Origin: Amoebophrya sp. A120 | Taxonomy: Eukaryota > Sar > Dinophyceae > Syndiniales > Amoebophryaceae | NCBI GenBank assembly: GCA_905178155.1 | Contig: CAJINV010000010.1 | Span: 2,402,616 to 2,466,615 of the forward strand | Length of the DNA stretch: 64,000 nt | Direction: 5' to 3' | Position numbers and translations under genes: made by a program | The notes under the pieces: model-generated | Told to the model about the DNA's origin: nothing | The model's database searches: none | What the model saw: the letters and a program-made list of their open reading frames with translations, nothing else | Part shown: one piece after another, positions 1-11,929 of the stretch | Numbering within the stretch: position 1 is the stretch's first letter | Layout: each line of letters opens with the position of its first letter

Positions 1-1153
1 CAGCCTCCCTTGCGTCCTCTGCAATAGAGTCAGTCTCTGCGTCGCATTTTATGCATGACAAACTATTTCAACTTTGACAATTTCAATCCTGACACTCCCA
101 TATGGTCCACCGGCTCCGTAGAGCGTTTGCTGCTGTCCCAAAGAAGATATCGGCTGCGTCTTATCCTGAGTAAAAACGTCTCGTCCACAGCAGAGTCAAG
201 ATGGGAAAGCTGCTAGACAAATTAGCCGGCTTTGGTTGCTTCGCATGACAAGTTTGTCCTCGTAGTGAAATCCTCTTTTAGGTAGTTCAGAAGCATCACA
301 GATCTAGCATATGATGCTGGTTATAGCATCACAAAACCCAAAACACGACTAGATGAAAATGCTTCTCATGTTGGGGATCCGCATGAGAAACTTTTTTGGC
401 ATGCAGATTTGCATGACAACTAACTCTGGGGAGGTGGGGACGATTTTACACAGGATACGTCTGTCCTAGACCCTTCTTGGTCGCGTGGATTTTCTTGTAC
501 TGGCCCCTGGAATATCAAATGCAAAGATGTCTAGGTCTGGAAACTTGTGCTGCAAGAAAGGGAATAGTGGACTCACTATAATGCGCTGCCAAGCATGACA
601 AGTTTTTTCCATGGCTCTGAGTTGCGTACTCCGCATGAGAAACTGCATTTTTGCATGACAGGGACGAGGAGCTCTTCGCGGCCATGCAACACAGAGCTCA
701 GAGTCAAGCCAGACACGCATGACAAATCTCGCAATCTCTGAGACCCAGACATTTTTGCAGTTGATATGGAACTCTTCGGCGACGCAGACGACGCGCATCG
801 CAAGAAAAAAGCGTTACAGTTACACATTGTCTTGCAGGCCAAGCAAGACAGACAAGCTCTGTCATGCCGGATATGCATAAGAGCCTCGTTTCATAGGTGT
901 TTTCCCCTAGGATTTCTGCATTACAGGTTTTCTCTCTCATGCAGGGACATTTGTGTTGCTGAATTGCCTACAAATGTGTAACTGTAACACTTTTTTCGTG
1001 GGATAACGCGCGGTCGCGATCCAGTGTGCGGGAAAGCGGGAGGGGCGCGAGCGCTGGAGGGGAGGTTGTTTTGAGTTTGAGTAAGTAGTTCCGGTGATCG
1101 ATAATCACTGCAAAGTATTGCAGCAAAGAAATAAGGGGAACAACAAACGACAT
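1..1153 (-). CDS. Unknown protein, 3' end outside the window
   Basis: Exons are about 1153-1006, 796-767, 512-458 and 161 down to the window edge, separated by introners F1, B1 and A1. Removing each element plus one copy of its 5-bp direct repeat gives one seamless frame, running through DRDRASSASPKSSRGQYKK, KIHATKKGLGQTQPISS and LGQQQTLYGAGGPYG. That frame agreement across three elements is the main support. The ATG at 1153 opens a hydrophobic stretch (MSFVVPLISLLQYF) that could be a signal anchor or could be 5' leader. The product is basic, then Q/G-rich. I recognise no domain. The frame may leave through an ordinary GT donor near 105. The function is unknown. Confidence 0.55.
162..457. mobile_element. 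Introner A1
   Basis: Family A: ends TATCCTGAGTAAAAACGTC / its inverse. Direct repeat CGTCT. Intron of the gene at 1-1153. Confidence 0.9.
513..766. mobile_element. Introner B1
   Basis: Family B: ends TATCAAATGCAAAxATGTCT with (G)GTCTGGAA, and the inverse. Direct repeat TGGAA. Intron of the gene at 1-1153. Confidence 0.9.
797..1005. mobile_element. Introner F1
   Basis: Family F: AAAAAAGCGTTACAGTTACA left arm, inverse right arm ending GGGATA. Direct repeat ACGCG. Intron of the gene at 1-1153. Confidence 0.88.
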
Positions 1154-1194
1154 ATTTTTTTACGTACGAAAGGCTGTTTTTATTTGCGTATTTA

Positions 1195-3812
1195 TCAGAT
1201 AAAAATCGCATCACAAAAACAAAACGTACACGGCGGCAGGGTTGCGGAGAGGTTCTGCGTACTGCCCAACCCGTCTCCGCTGATTGTCTGCCCGAGCGCC
1301 TGTCCTTCCACTAGTCGCAGAATCTGCTCGGACAAGAGTCTTCCGGAACTCGACTGGCTTTTTACATCCACGCATTCTGAGTAAAAACGTCCCCACCCCA
1401 GAGTTGTCATGCAAATCTGCATGCCAAAAAAGTTCCTCATGCGGAGCTCCATGAGAGCCGCCTTCTAGTCGTTTTTTTGCATTTGTGATGCTAGAATCAG
1501 CATGATATGCTAGATCTGTGATGCTTCGGAAGTAGCTGAACAGGATTACACTACAGAGACAAGCTTGTCATGCGAAACAACCAAACCTGGTCGGGTTGTC
1601 TAGCAGATTTCCCATCTTTACTCTGGTCGTGTAGGGACATTTCTACTCAGGATACCGCGGTGGTGTCCTTCATAATCCCCATCTCCCGGCATCACATGCA
1701 AAAATGTCTGGGTCTGGAAGAATGCAACTTGTGATGCTGCATTTGGATGTCTAAAAAATTTGTGTTGCATGAGCAGCAAAAGGATTCTAATTTTGGCTAC
1801 GCGAAGAGGGCATTTGTCATGCGGAACGGGCATCAAGAATCCCTCAAAAAACCTGTGACGCTAGGGCATGCATCACAGACGTCATGGCTCACGCAAACCG
1901 TGCATGACAAGTCTCAGAATCTTCCAGACCCAGACATTTTTGCATTTGATACCCGGACTAGGGTCGCGATCAGCTCCTTCAGCCCCCGCAGCACCTCGTT
2001 TTTTGCGTGGTCTGCCGCTTTCATCTCCTGCAGCATCCGTGCCATCTCTGCCATGCGCGAATTTGCCTCCGCCGGCATGAGCTGGGAAGAAGATGACCCA
2101 TTCATCCCGTTATTTGTCGTGGTCAAGGTGACAGAAGATTGGTAGTTCTGCGTCGCTGTGATTGTCGTGCTTGAGGGGATTTGTGAGGAAGAAGATGCCG
2201 CTTGTATCGCGGGGGTCGCAGACTGGAGGGCACTGGAGCCGGAGGATTGGGGAGCTCCTGCGGAGGCTGTAGTAGTTTTAGTGATCATGTTGAAGAGTGG
2301 AAGTTGATTATGATTTGCACTTGCAGAATTCAAAATGCACGACCCTCAGGTGGAGCATGACAATGGATAAAAAGACACACAAAAGAATACGCGCAGCCGC
2401 TGCAGTCGTTTTTACGGTCGTCGAGACTTCGTGACTCCACAAAGTTTGTATCAAATGCAAATATGTCTGGGTCTGGAAGGATGCAAGGTTTGCCATGCAC
2501 ATTTTGCATGGCTCCTGATGTCTGTGATGCATGCCCTAGCATCAGAGATTTTCCGAGGGCTTCCTGATGCCTATACTGCATGAGAAATACCCTGTCGCTG
2601 TGGCAAAAACTGGACCTTTTTTCCTGTTCATGCAATACAGATTTATTCGTAGAATCCAGATCCAGCATCACAAGTTGCATCCTTCCAGACTCAGACACAT
2701 TTGCATTGCATAGTTTGCACCTGGTCCCGATTCAGCCTCCCGTACCCCTTCCTCATCTCTTCTATTCTCGCTTATCGTATTTAAAAAAGTCCCCACCCCA
2801 GAGTTGTAATGCAAATGTGCATGCTCAGAATGTTTCTCATGCCGAGCCCCATGAGAAGCATGGTCTAGTCCTGTTTTGGGATTTGCCATGCTCCAATCAG
2901 CGTGATATACTAGATCTGTGATGCTGCTGAGCTAGCTCCAACAGCACTACACTACGAGTCCAAATTTGTCATGCAAAACAGCCACAACTTGTGGATTTGT
3001 CTAGCCGATTTCCCATCTTGACTATGGGGTGGGGACGTTTTTACATCGGATATCGCTTCGAAGGACTTTATCGTGAAAAACCCGAGGATTTGTTCCTCCG
3101 GGCTCGTCGAAGTGATCTTCCTCCTCAGCTTGACCACAATGGACGGCGGTGTGGAGGCCAGAATCTCCGGGCGAAACTCCAAATCGCCCTTCCCTACATC
3201 GATCAAGTGCTGCGTTCCCTCCGTACAGCTGTGCGCCACCTCCTTGTAACTCTTCTCAAATTCCTCTCTCGCCTTTGCATCACTGATGCCGCTGCTCACC
3301 GGCTGGACCTCTGGCGGCAAGGGGAGGAGGGCAAGGAGGGACTTCTTCGGGTCCTCATACGTGAATTGCTGTGGCGGCTGGTTTACGCCGCCAATCTTGA
3401 AGCTGTAGTAACTCCCCTGGGCGCCAAGGACCTAGAGGGGAGAATTGGTTTCGCACTTGCCTTCCGCTTAAGCACTCATGCAGACGTTCACGTCAAAATG
3501 TCCATTCCTTTGCATGTACGTCTTGTGCGCATGATAAAAAACGACATAGATACTATTACTATCGTCCAAATCCTGCGTAAAAAAGTAAAACCCAGCGAGG
3601 AATAAACACCCAAAAATATTCCATTGAGATTACCAGCAAGCTCCCCTTCGCAACAGTCACTTTTACGCCCGGTGGCCCTTGCATCCTCCCGTCTAGCCAC
3701 ACCCCGTTTGCGGATATTTCCAAAAATATTGCATCCCCATAAGCCTGCAGATAGCACAGCTTCTTCGGGAAGCGGTATCGTGGGCAAAAACTATTTCAGT
3801 CCCACACCTTTG
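1195..3812 (-). CDS. Unknown multi-exon protein with Ser/Gln-rich and coiled-coil C-terminal half
   Basis: The exons contain three ordinary GT-AG introns (GTAATC..ACGCAG near 3614-3552; GTGAAC..CTCTAG near 3494-3435; GTAAAAACG..CTACTACAG near 2410-2270) and four introners (A3, B3, B2, A2). Frames join cleanly at every junction: GHFD-VLGAQGSYYSFKIGG, SFEAI-SENRRDEEG, GPGAN-FVESRSLDD, SLDD-PSAGAPQSSG, IATLV-REMGIMKDTTAD-VKSQSSS. The N-terminal part is globular, followed by a stretch FEKSYKEVAHSCTEGTQHLI, a long S/T/Q/N linker and a helical region with MAEMARMLQEMKAADHAKN. If the intron at 2410-2270 is not spliced, the locus would be two genes, the upstream one ending near 2330. The frame match favours one gene. 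The first exon and start codon are unresolved, and it crowds against the kinesin stop at 3937. The function is unknown. Confidence 0.5.
1374..1654. mobile_element. Introner A2
   Basis: Family A arms. Imperfect direct repeat CCACG/CCGCG. Intron of the gene at 1195-3812; splicing gives TTAD-VKSQ. Confidence 0.87.
1691..1951. mobile_element. Introner B2
   Basis: Family B arms. Direct repeat CCCGG. Intron of the gene at 1195-3812; splicing gives LVR-EMGIM. Confidence 0.9.
2449..2712. mobile_element. Introner B3
   Basis: Family B arms. Direct repeat GTTTG. Intron of the gene at 1195-3812. Confidence 0.9.
2778..3052. mobile_element. Introner A3
   Basis: Family A arms. Direct repeat TATCG (partly shared with the element end). 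Intron of the gene at 1195-3812. Confidence 0.88.
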
Positions 3813-3936
3813 ATGCAGACTTTACTTAGCAGTACAAAGATGAGAGGAAAGAAACAAAAATTTCTGATGCTTCACACAGCAAGGGGAATAAAGATTATCA
3901 ACGACTAAAACGACTACTTAACTTGCGTCTCCAGCA

Positions 3937-6900
3937 TTACAAAAAAGTGTTCCGAGAGGACGTGTCCGCATCAAAAGTTGATAGTGAGACAGTTTCATCT
4001 TGTTCTCGCGAGGATAAGCAGTGTTTCAATTGCAGCACGTTCGATGCGTCCGATCCGAATGTAAATTGTTTACCGTCGGGTAGCGCGAACTTCAAAATCT
4101 GGTGCAATTGCGCGTCAGCAGACCCGGCAACTAGTGACGCCGAATTTGGTATTGCAAGGAGAAATATCCCCTCCCCATACTCGGATCGAGAATTTGTGTT
4201 GCTGTATTTGAGTACACAAGTCGACTTGTATTGCTAGAGGGGCAACAGACGCAGTTGCTCCCTCGTTTGTAGGCAATTTTTCACGCTGTTTCCCGTTTCC
4301 AGTTGCTTCCTGTCATGCTGAAAACGCAAGGCTTTCCCACGCCAGCCAGCACTACAGTCCGCATCTCTTCCTTTCTAGCCTGACAACGTGACAACTTGTG
4401 ATCACAAATCATGCTACACAAATCTGCCTTTGAGTATAATGCGGAGGGGGATTTTTCCTCTTGATATTTGGGTCCGGTTTCAGGTAGCGTTTGGTCTGCC
4501 ACGCTTCCTTTTTCAGCTGCCATTCCTTGAACAGCTTCACTTTGTCTGATAATTTCATTTTGCGAGAGCTGGAAGTTTTTTGATTTGTGCTACTGCTACG
4601 CATGACAGAAAGCATACACTCAACGTGAAGATTCTGCGTGGTAGTTGCAAACGCGGAAAAAAACAATCGTATTTACGGTCTGCCGTGCTCATCCAGAGAT
4701 CCTCTAACTCCTTCATTTGCAATGTGTACTTCAGCACTTCTCGTTTTGCGTTGTCTAAATCCTGTACACTCCGTGTTCCAAGCCGCACGGAGGATTCCAC
4801 CTGTGCCACGATCTGCTGTTTTGGCATCACTTCGGTGCGCAACTGCTGCAAGATCTTGGTGTAGCCCTGCTCCTCAAGAATTCTCTCCGCAGGGAAGGTG
4901 ACGCACATGCGGAGCTTGGAGGCGAGCCTGATAGGATTTATTTTCATCCAGTTGTACTTTTTTTTTTCTCCAACAACATGTTTCCATTTTCCGATTGTAG
5001 CAATGTTTACCAGCGACTGCAAGAATAGACCACCCAGAAGTTGTAGATGCTGCTCTTTCTCGCCTCTTAGACGAGAATTTTTCTTTTCCAGATTGAATAC
5101 TTATTTCGCGAGTTGTACAACTATACTCTAGCGTCCTCGCACTGTCCGCAGCATTGGCCGGATCTACGCAAGCGACCCAAGTTGTCCTGCAGCTTCCCGC
5201 ATGGCTCTCCATCAAGAGTTGCCCCAGATAGGAAGTTTGGAAGACGGGCTGATAATATTTTTCTTTTGAGAAAGTAGCGAAATCCGCAACAGAAAATCGC
5301 ACTGCGCTGCACATTTTCGCATGACAATTGATCGCTTTTCATTCGATAGTAAGTACCTTGCTCTCCGGTAGCAGCGGCTTGTTCCGCCCCACGCTCGCTC
5401 TCACCAGACCGTCTACGCAAGTTGAGAACAGCTCAACGGACCTGTTTAGGTACTCCACCGGCGGCTTTCCGACTAACGCGTCCCACCTCGCCGGACCTCC
5501 ACCCGGGGTAGAAGAGGAGGTACTGCTAGAAGTTGTACTGCCAAAATCCCCTTTCCCACTGCTAGACGCGAAATCCACAAACGTCACCCGACTCAGCTTC
5601 GTCGGCCTTCCGGTGCCGGGCGTGTAGGGCTGGATTGCGAGATCAATCTGCACGAAGAGAGTGTTGGTTTCGGACGACAGAGGCCGCGTGGCGGGGTCTG
5701 CAGTATTTATTTCATGTGGACGACGATCATGGTGGTTTGTTTGATGCGTTGCGATGATTCTACTCGTAGTACTTTTGTTTATATGATACTTAACAATCAC
5801 TTTGATACCTACACCTAGTACGAGTTGTGCATCACGAAGTAGACAGAAATCGTAGCCATAGGCGCTCACGCACGTGACGTACAAAATAAACCCCGTGTAT
5901 TTATTTATCAAGCAGTAGCAAGTAAAGTACCTCCCAGCGCCTGCTTCTGCTTCGCGAATGCTACCGCTTCTTGAAACCCGGCTAGATCCACAATTGGGAT
6001 TTTGGTCATATGAAATGCAAAAGTGTCTGGGTCTGGAAACTTGTGATGCAAGGAAGAGAATTATAGGGAGCACACTGTATTGCGCTGCCAAGCATGACAA
6101 TTTTTTTCGTGTTTCTGAAACTGGATTGCCTACATTCGCATGAGAAATTGCGTTTTTGCATGACATGCAAGAGGAGCTCTCTGCGGCCACGCAACACAGA
6201 GTCCAGAGTCATGTCAGACTAGCATGACAAACCTCGCGATCTCCCAGACCCAGACATACTTGCATTTGATAGGTCAGCCCGGAAACCAACATTCCCAGTT
6301 GCCCATGCTCCAGCAACGTGAACCCATCACCCGCAAGAACATATCCCATGTAAAAACATCTCCACACCAGAGCCAAGATGGGGATCTCGCAACACAAGTC
6401 GAGAAGTTTTTGGGGCCTAGCATGACAAGTTCGTCTCTTTATTGCAGTTGTGCAGTTTAGCAAGTACAGCCGCAACACAAATCCATCTACTCATCCTGTC
6501 AACAGCATTACAAAGTGCAAAACGGGATTGGACAAAAGGCCTTTCATGGGGATGCGCAATACAAATCTTCCTGTAGCTGCATGACAACTCTGGGGTGGGG
6601 ACGTTTTTACTCAGAATAGAACACTACCCGCACTCACCGTGGCTCCACCAGGGCCGCCTGTTAGTACAGCATCTTCGGTCACTTTCAGCAAATCCCGGAC
6701 CGAACTGTCAGATACGTCGTAACAGGAAAGATTTACCAAAATTCGGTTCCGCTTGCCCACCTCGCAGTGCTTCACTTCTTCAAAAAGCTGCTGGGCGAAC
6801 TTCTCGGATAAAGACGTGAACGTCGTTGATTTCCCGGCGTTGAAGTTCCCGTAGGTGACATATCAGCAGGAAAAATCCTCCCTCCCCATATCGAAAACGA

Positions 6901-9900
6901 AATTTGTGATGCTGTATAAAAAAAACAGTATTTGAGTACAACACAAATGGACTTGTATAGCCAGAAGGCAAAGAGGCGCAGTTGTTGCCTCGTTTGCAGG
7001 CAGTTTGTCATGCTGTTTTCCGCTTCTACCTGCCTTCTGTCATGCTGAAGATGCAAGGCTTTCCCACGCAGCCCAGAACTACAGTCCGCATCTTTATCTC
7101 TTCCCTTCTGGCATGACAAAGCTGATTCGTGGCCACAAATCTGCATCACGGATTTCCGGTTTGATATGGGGAGGGGGGATTTTTCTTCTTGATATAACAA
7201 TGGTTCCGTTCTGCCCCTGCAAAGCTTCCACGAGCAACTTCGGCCCAATGTCGTCGAAGATCATGTCGTCAGACTTTTGCTTGTTGTAAGAGGAAGAAGT
7301 CGCAGCTTGCAAATTTTCCGCGTCGAAAAGCCGGTCGAATTCAAACTTCTGCGCGTCTATTTGCACTTCCCGCGACGTGTTGGCCTGTGAACAAAGTGAT
7401 AAAATGCATTGCAAAAGCCCAGAGTAGAAGTCCTGCTCAAGGACCAAATTCATTGTCATGCCAAGAGCAAGAATGACTCACAACTGCCTGGAAGCTGCTC
7501 AAGATCAAAAAAGTACCTTTATTATCCCACTCCCGACCGCCCCCGCAGGACTGCTCCCGGGTCGAAATCTGACCGTCACTCTTATCGGCAACGTGTCCTG
7601 TGTAAAAACGTCCCGACACCATAGACCACGGGAAATCTGCTACACAAATCAACAAGCTTTGGTTGTTGGGCATGACAAGTTTGGCCTCGTAGTATGGTCC
7701 TGCTTGGCTACTTCAGCAGCATCACAGATCTAGCACACCGTGCTTATTGGAGCATGACAACTTCCAAAACCCGACTAGAAAGCGCTTCTCATGGGGCTCC
7801 GCATGAGAAACATTTATTTCTGCATGCAGGCTTGCATCACAACCATGGGGCGGGGACGTAGTTTTTACTCAGGATATAACGGCTTCGTCCCGTCCCCGGG
7901 CGGACTTACGGGTCCAAATTGCACGGGCGCTGCTGGCGTGCTGGCCGCGGTAACCGGCGCCGGCAGGCCCGAGTTTGGCGGCACCTGGGTCGGCGGCTGC
8001 GTCTGCAGGGCGGACTGCTGCTGCGGCGGGGCGGCGGGGGGTGCGAGAATGCTCGCGTCACGGTATTACAGGGAAAAGTGCCCCCCACTCCTGAAATTGC
8101 AAAAATTTGTGATGCGAAGTTTCCAAATGAAAAGTCTTTGCCATGCATGAAAGCAGTATGAATCTTCTTTCTGATGCAGAGTCTAGGCGTGTATCGCATC
8201 GCTTGCATGACAAGCGCCGCTCTTGCTGGGGTCTTTATTTACAATACAAATTTTTGCTATTCACGATTGGAAACCTGTGATGCTGATAGATGCAAGAGGG
8301 CGAATGTTTCATTTGGAAAGGTTTGAAATACAAATGCTCCCAAGTTCGGGGGTAGGGGCATTTTTCATTGTAATACACGGTACTCCACGTTAGACGGAAC
8401 GGGCCTGACCGCATCGTAGACCGACGGAGGCTATCCACTGCAAATATGTCTGGGTCTGGAAGGTTGAACCTGTATTGCATGTCTCGCATTCCTAAAAAAT
8501 CTGTATTGCATAAGCAGCAAATAAAGCGCCACACTTTCGTCATGCAAAAGCGCAGTTTGTAATGCGTTCTGCGCATGAGGAAGCGTTTGAAACATTTGTC
8601 ATGCTCCGCTGCACTTACAGGCACAGTCAATCATGACCATTCAGCATTACAAGTTTCCAGACCCAGACATATTTGCATTTGATAGAGGCACGATGGATCC
8701 AGCCGGAGCCGGCGCCGCAGCCGGCTGGGTTTGCGCAGTTGGAGAGGGCTGGGGTATAAAGCAAATGAGAATCTGCAATTCAATTAAGTACGGACAACTG
8801 GAGCTGCTACTGTTATCTGCTTTTGCATCCCAAACGTTTCTTACACTACTGTCCGCTGCATGACAAGGGAACTCCCTCGGAAGAAGAACGCCTCAAGTAG
8901 TACCTGCTGACTCTGCGGCACGCTCGACGGGTAGCTGGGTTGCTGACCACCCGGAGCGGGGCCTGGAAGCGGCGGTTGCTGCGTCGTCGCTCCATACGGA
9001 TTTGGCGGCTGCGGTGGCTGCCCCCCGTACGGATTCTGGCCCGGCGCACCAGCCCCGCCGGGCGGCTGTCCGTAGGGATTTGGTGGAGGTTGCTGCTGCT
9101 GCTGCTGCTGCCCGTACGGATTTGCAGCTGGCTGCGGCTGCTGTCCATACGGAATATTCGCTGGTGGCTGCTGTTGCCCGTATGGATTTAGCGGTTGCTG
9201 CTGCTGCCCATACGGATTTTGCGGCCCTGGAGCCCTGGCAGGGTCATACGGCGCTGGCGGCTGTTGCTGCTGCTGCGCCCCCGTGACAGGTGGTGGGGCC
9301 ACACCAGCTCCGTACGGGTTTGGTCCCTGCTGTTGCTGCGGCGCACCACTGCCTCCTCCGTATGGATTGTTCACCGGCTGTTGCTGCTGTGACGGCGTAC
9401 TACCATAGGAAACCGGTTGCGGTTGTTGTATGAATGTGCGCAACTCCCCCTCCCCCTCATTTGTCATGCAAAATGCCCAACTCAGGCTGTACCTCTTAGC
9501 ACTGTTTGCATAACAAGTTCTGGCAGCCCAAATAGCACTACAATCGGCTGCAAATTTGTCATGCAAAACCTGCATTTTCGCTGGCGCTTGTATTGCCGTT
9601 CATGCCATACGAATGAGGGGAAGGAGGAGTTGTGCACTGTCATATGCTGCTGCGAATTATTATAGGGGTTTTGCCCGTAACTGCTCGCGTAGCTCGTGGA
9701 CGGTTGTTGCTGCAGGGAGCTGGTGCTGTAGATCGACTGTTGCTGCGGTTGTCCTCTATCGCCGGAAAAAACTGTTTCACTGTAAACTGGTAATGCAAAA
9801 TGTGCATCGCAAAAGCGCTTGTCTTGCTACACATGCACAACAGGATGTTTTTAGCTGTGTTTTCCAATAGGAGCCCCCCATGATAAATTTTCTCTGTCAT

Positions 9901-10092
9901 CATGTAGAGCAAACCTGTGATGCAAAATAATTTGCAAAATCCCATACAGTGAAACACTTCTTTCGTACCATATCCTCCATAAGGACCGTATTGCGGACTG
10001 CTCGTCGTTCCGCCATACGGATTTTGCGCCGCCCCCGCAGCCGGGGGAATCAGCGACGCAGGCCGCGCGCCTCCACCGAGCTGATTCATCAT
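3937..10092 (-). CDS. Divergent kinesin-like motor protein with Q/P/NPYG-rich N-terminal region
   Basis: The start is ATG at 10092 (MMNQLGGGARPASL). The first exons encode a low-complexity region of NPYG and poly-Q repeats (9645-8904), then Pro/Gln-rich linkers. The motor domain follows: IRVTVRFRPGS (near 7560), FEFDRLFDAENLQ, GQNGTIV joined across introner C2 to TYGNFNAGKSTTFTS (P-loop; typical kinesins have GQTGSGKTYT), CYDVSDSSVRDLL, LSSETNTLFVQIDLA (switch I region), LSRVTFVDFASSS (switch II; normally DLAGSE), ESK, then GSCRTTWVACVDPANA. A helical tail (LEEQGYTKILQQLRTEV and on) ends at TAA 3939-3937. Introns are introners E1, I1, J1, B5, A5, C2, A4, B4, C1 plus ordinary introns at 8903-8749, 7515-7385, 5930-5698, 5356-5249 and two more near 5100 and 4660-4550 whose exact ends I could not fix. 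The switch motifs are degenerate, so ATPase activity is uncertain. The kinesin fold assignment is firm. Confidence 0.85.
4150..4466. mobile_element. Introner C1
   Basis: Family C: GAAAAATCCCCCCTCCCCAT-like left arm and inverse right arm. Direct repeat TTTGG. Last intron of the kinesin gene. Confidence 0.88.
6009..6271. mobile_element. Introner B4
   Basis: Family B arms. Direct repeat GGTCA. Kinesin gene. Confidence 0.9.
6342..6618. mobile_element. Introner A4
   Basis: Family A arms. Direct repeat GAACA. Kinesin gene. Confidence 0.9.
6861..7194. mobile_element. Introner C2
   Basis: Family C arms. Short imperfect repeat GACA/AACA. It splits the kinesin P-loop region; removal gives GQNGTIV-TYGNFNAGKS, matching the family. 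Confidence 0.92.
7594..7876. mobile_element. Introner A5
   Basis: Family A arms. Direct repeat AACG. Removal gives GTKP-LPIRVTVRF in the kinesin gene. Confidence 0.9.
8064..8375. mobile_element. Introner J1
   Basis: Family J, single copy here: GGGAAAAGTGCCCCCCACTC left, GGGGGTAGGGGCATTTTTC right. Direct repeat CACGG. Kinesin gene. Confidence 0.82.
8432..8684. mobile_element. Introner B5
   Basis: Family B arms. Direct repeat GAGGC. Kinesin gene. Confidence 0.9.
9429..9644. mobile_element. Introner I1
   Basis: Family I: GTGCGCAACTCCCCCTCCCC left, GGAGGAGTTGTGCAC right. Direct repeat unclear in this TGYTG-rich stretch. Kinesin gene. Confidence 0.8.
9757..9972. mobile_element. Introner E1
   Basis: Family E: GGAAAAAACTGTTTCACTGT left, ACAGTGAAACA right. 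Direct repeat TCCTC. First intron of the kinesin gene. Confidence 0.87.
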
Positions 10093-10978
10093 GCTGATGC
10101 TTTATTGCGGTGCAACAGCAGTAGAACAACAAATCTAGAAGCCGGCGGGGGTTGCTTGTTCTATGTCCCAGAGGTGCACCAGCACCCTCGTCGAAGCAAA
10201 CAGGCTAAGACGAGCAGACGGGATAGTACGCAACAGCCTCCAGCAGTCCCAACATCACAGGAGCCATTTTCAACATCTGGCTCTTCAAGTCAGTCCTGAC
10301 TTCTCTGGCGCAGCCGCAAGGTACTAAAGTCCTCGCTTACGGCTGCTAGGAGGGCACTTGTGCCATCATCTTCTTCGACAGGGTCCTATATTAGAGACGA
10401 TGAATTTCAAAATTGATTAAAAGTAGAAACCATCACGTCGCGGCAGCTGCACACGTGCATCATCATGTTGTTGTGAATTTTGATTGGCAGTCGAAGAAGT
10501 CACAAAAATTCAGTCTGCAGAAAGCTTCAGAAGATCTAGTGGCACTCTCCTTCGTTCTACTTCACTGCCCACGTCGTGTGGTGGTGGACGTGGAAAATAA
10601 AAGTGCCTCGTTTGGGAGAAATGTTCCCTGCGCCTTAGTGTAATACAACGAGGACGAGAACCACAAACCGCTATACCTATTCGCACTCCACAAGATCAAC
10701 AAGACGACCGTCGCAGAAAGAAGTAATATTACTCGTCACGCAGATTTGACTTCTCTATTCTCTTCGGCAAGAAACACAACTGGAGGCTGTAGAAATTTCC
10801 CGGCGCTCCTAAAACGCATACTGTAGAAGTATACTCACTCAACAACTTGATGCTGGGGGAGGAAGCACTTCACCTCCGGCACGGCGTGTGCATGATTTCA
10901 CAAAAGTGTCGAGAAGTAGATCTAGCAATGCCCTTATCACGACGAAAATTTTCCTTCATGATCAAAAACATCCTCTTC
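10093..10978. other. Intergenic region between Rab gene and kinesin start
   Basis: No ORF with coding character and no introner. It should hold the Rab 3' end and the kinesin promoter/leader. Nothing further recognised. Confidence 0.5.
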
Positions 10979-11881
10979 TCAACAGGAACAGTTTTGTTTG
11001 CCTAAATTCCCCTCATTCGTCGGACTTGGTGCTCTTACCCCCAACGTCTGCCCCGCGGAACCACCACCGCCGGGGGTGGTGTTTGGTAGCAGTTCCGGCT
11101 CGGACAAAATCGACTCTGCGAGTTCCGCGAAGGCTTTCGAGACTTGCAAATTTGTTCTCGCGGACGTTTCCAAGTACGCCATGGCGTGCGAATTCGCGAA
11201 CTCCTCCGCTTCCTCCCTGGACACTTGCCTTTCCTCGAGTAAGTCCACTTTGTTCCCGACTAACAATAGTTTCGCTTTCTCGTGGGTGGAGTGCGCCCGG
11301 ACCTCCTGTATCCACTTTGGCAAGTTGTCGAAAGTCTCCTTTTATTAACTGTAAAAATGTCTGGGTCTGGAAGATTCTGACACTTGTTATGCACGTTTTG
11401 CATGAGCCCTGATGTCTGTGATGCATGCCCTAGCATCACAGAATTTTTAAGAGCTTCTTGATGCCTATTCCGCATGACAAATGCCCTCTCCGCGTAGCAA
11501 AAACTACATTTCTTTTGGTACTCGTGCAATACAGATTCTTCTGGAATCCACATGCAGCATCACAAGTTGCATTCTTCCAGACCCAGACACTTTTACATTT
11601 GATACCTTTTGGGTGGTGTCGAACGCGAGTATGACCCCCTGCGCACCGCGGTAGTAACTGCTCGTCATGGTCCGAAACCGCTCCTGTCCGGCGGTGTCCC
11701 ACACGGCGAGCTTAACCTGTTTTTGCTGCAGGGGCAGGGTTTTCGTGCGGAAGTCCACGCCAATGGTCGCCAGCTGCCGCTCGTTAAACATGTCGTCGCA
11801 GAAACGGAGCATCAAAGAAGATTTCCCGACGCCAGAATCGCCGACGAGAAGAATTTTGAACAAATGATCGTAGGGTTGCAT
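10979..11881 (-). CDS. Rab-family small GTPase, Rab18-like
   Basis: Exon 1 (11881-11605) starts [21 protein letters not shown] (P-loop), then ATIGVDF (switch I), [11 protein letters not shown] (switch II) and [18 protein letters not shown]. Introner B6 follows, and exon 2 (11342-10979) begins [13 protein letters not shown], then GNKVDL and ETSAR (guanine specificity) and ends KQNCSC, a C-x-C prenylation signal. The join FDTTQK-ETFDNL matches the Rab consensus exactly. LATIGVDF and [11 protein letters not shown] favour Rab18 over Rab1/8. Length is about 207 residues, normal for the family. The product is a membrane-trafficking GTPase on ER/lipid-droplet or Golgi membranes by family knowledge. 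An upstream in-frame ATG at 11929 exists, but the protein core fits the 11881 start. Here the 5-bp repeat happens to create a GT-AG intron (GTATC..AAAG). Confidence 0.93.
11343..11604. mobile_element. Introner B6
   Basis: Family B arms. Direct repeat CCTTT. Sole intron of the Rab gene; here the repeat produces GT-AG ends. Confidence 0.93.
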
Positions 11882-11929
11882 TTTTTGTGAAAGTACGTAC
11901 GACGAGAAGCGGGGGCTTCTTTTATTCAA

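Noticed and set aside
2270-2410. Two separate genes meeting near 2300
   Set aside because: A GT-AG intron joins SLDD to PSAGAPQ in frame, so one gene is more economical; the two-gene reading is kept as an alternative.
2991-3605. 204-residue plus-strand frame
   Set aside because: It overlaps minus-strand exons that join in frame across introns; a shadow.
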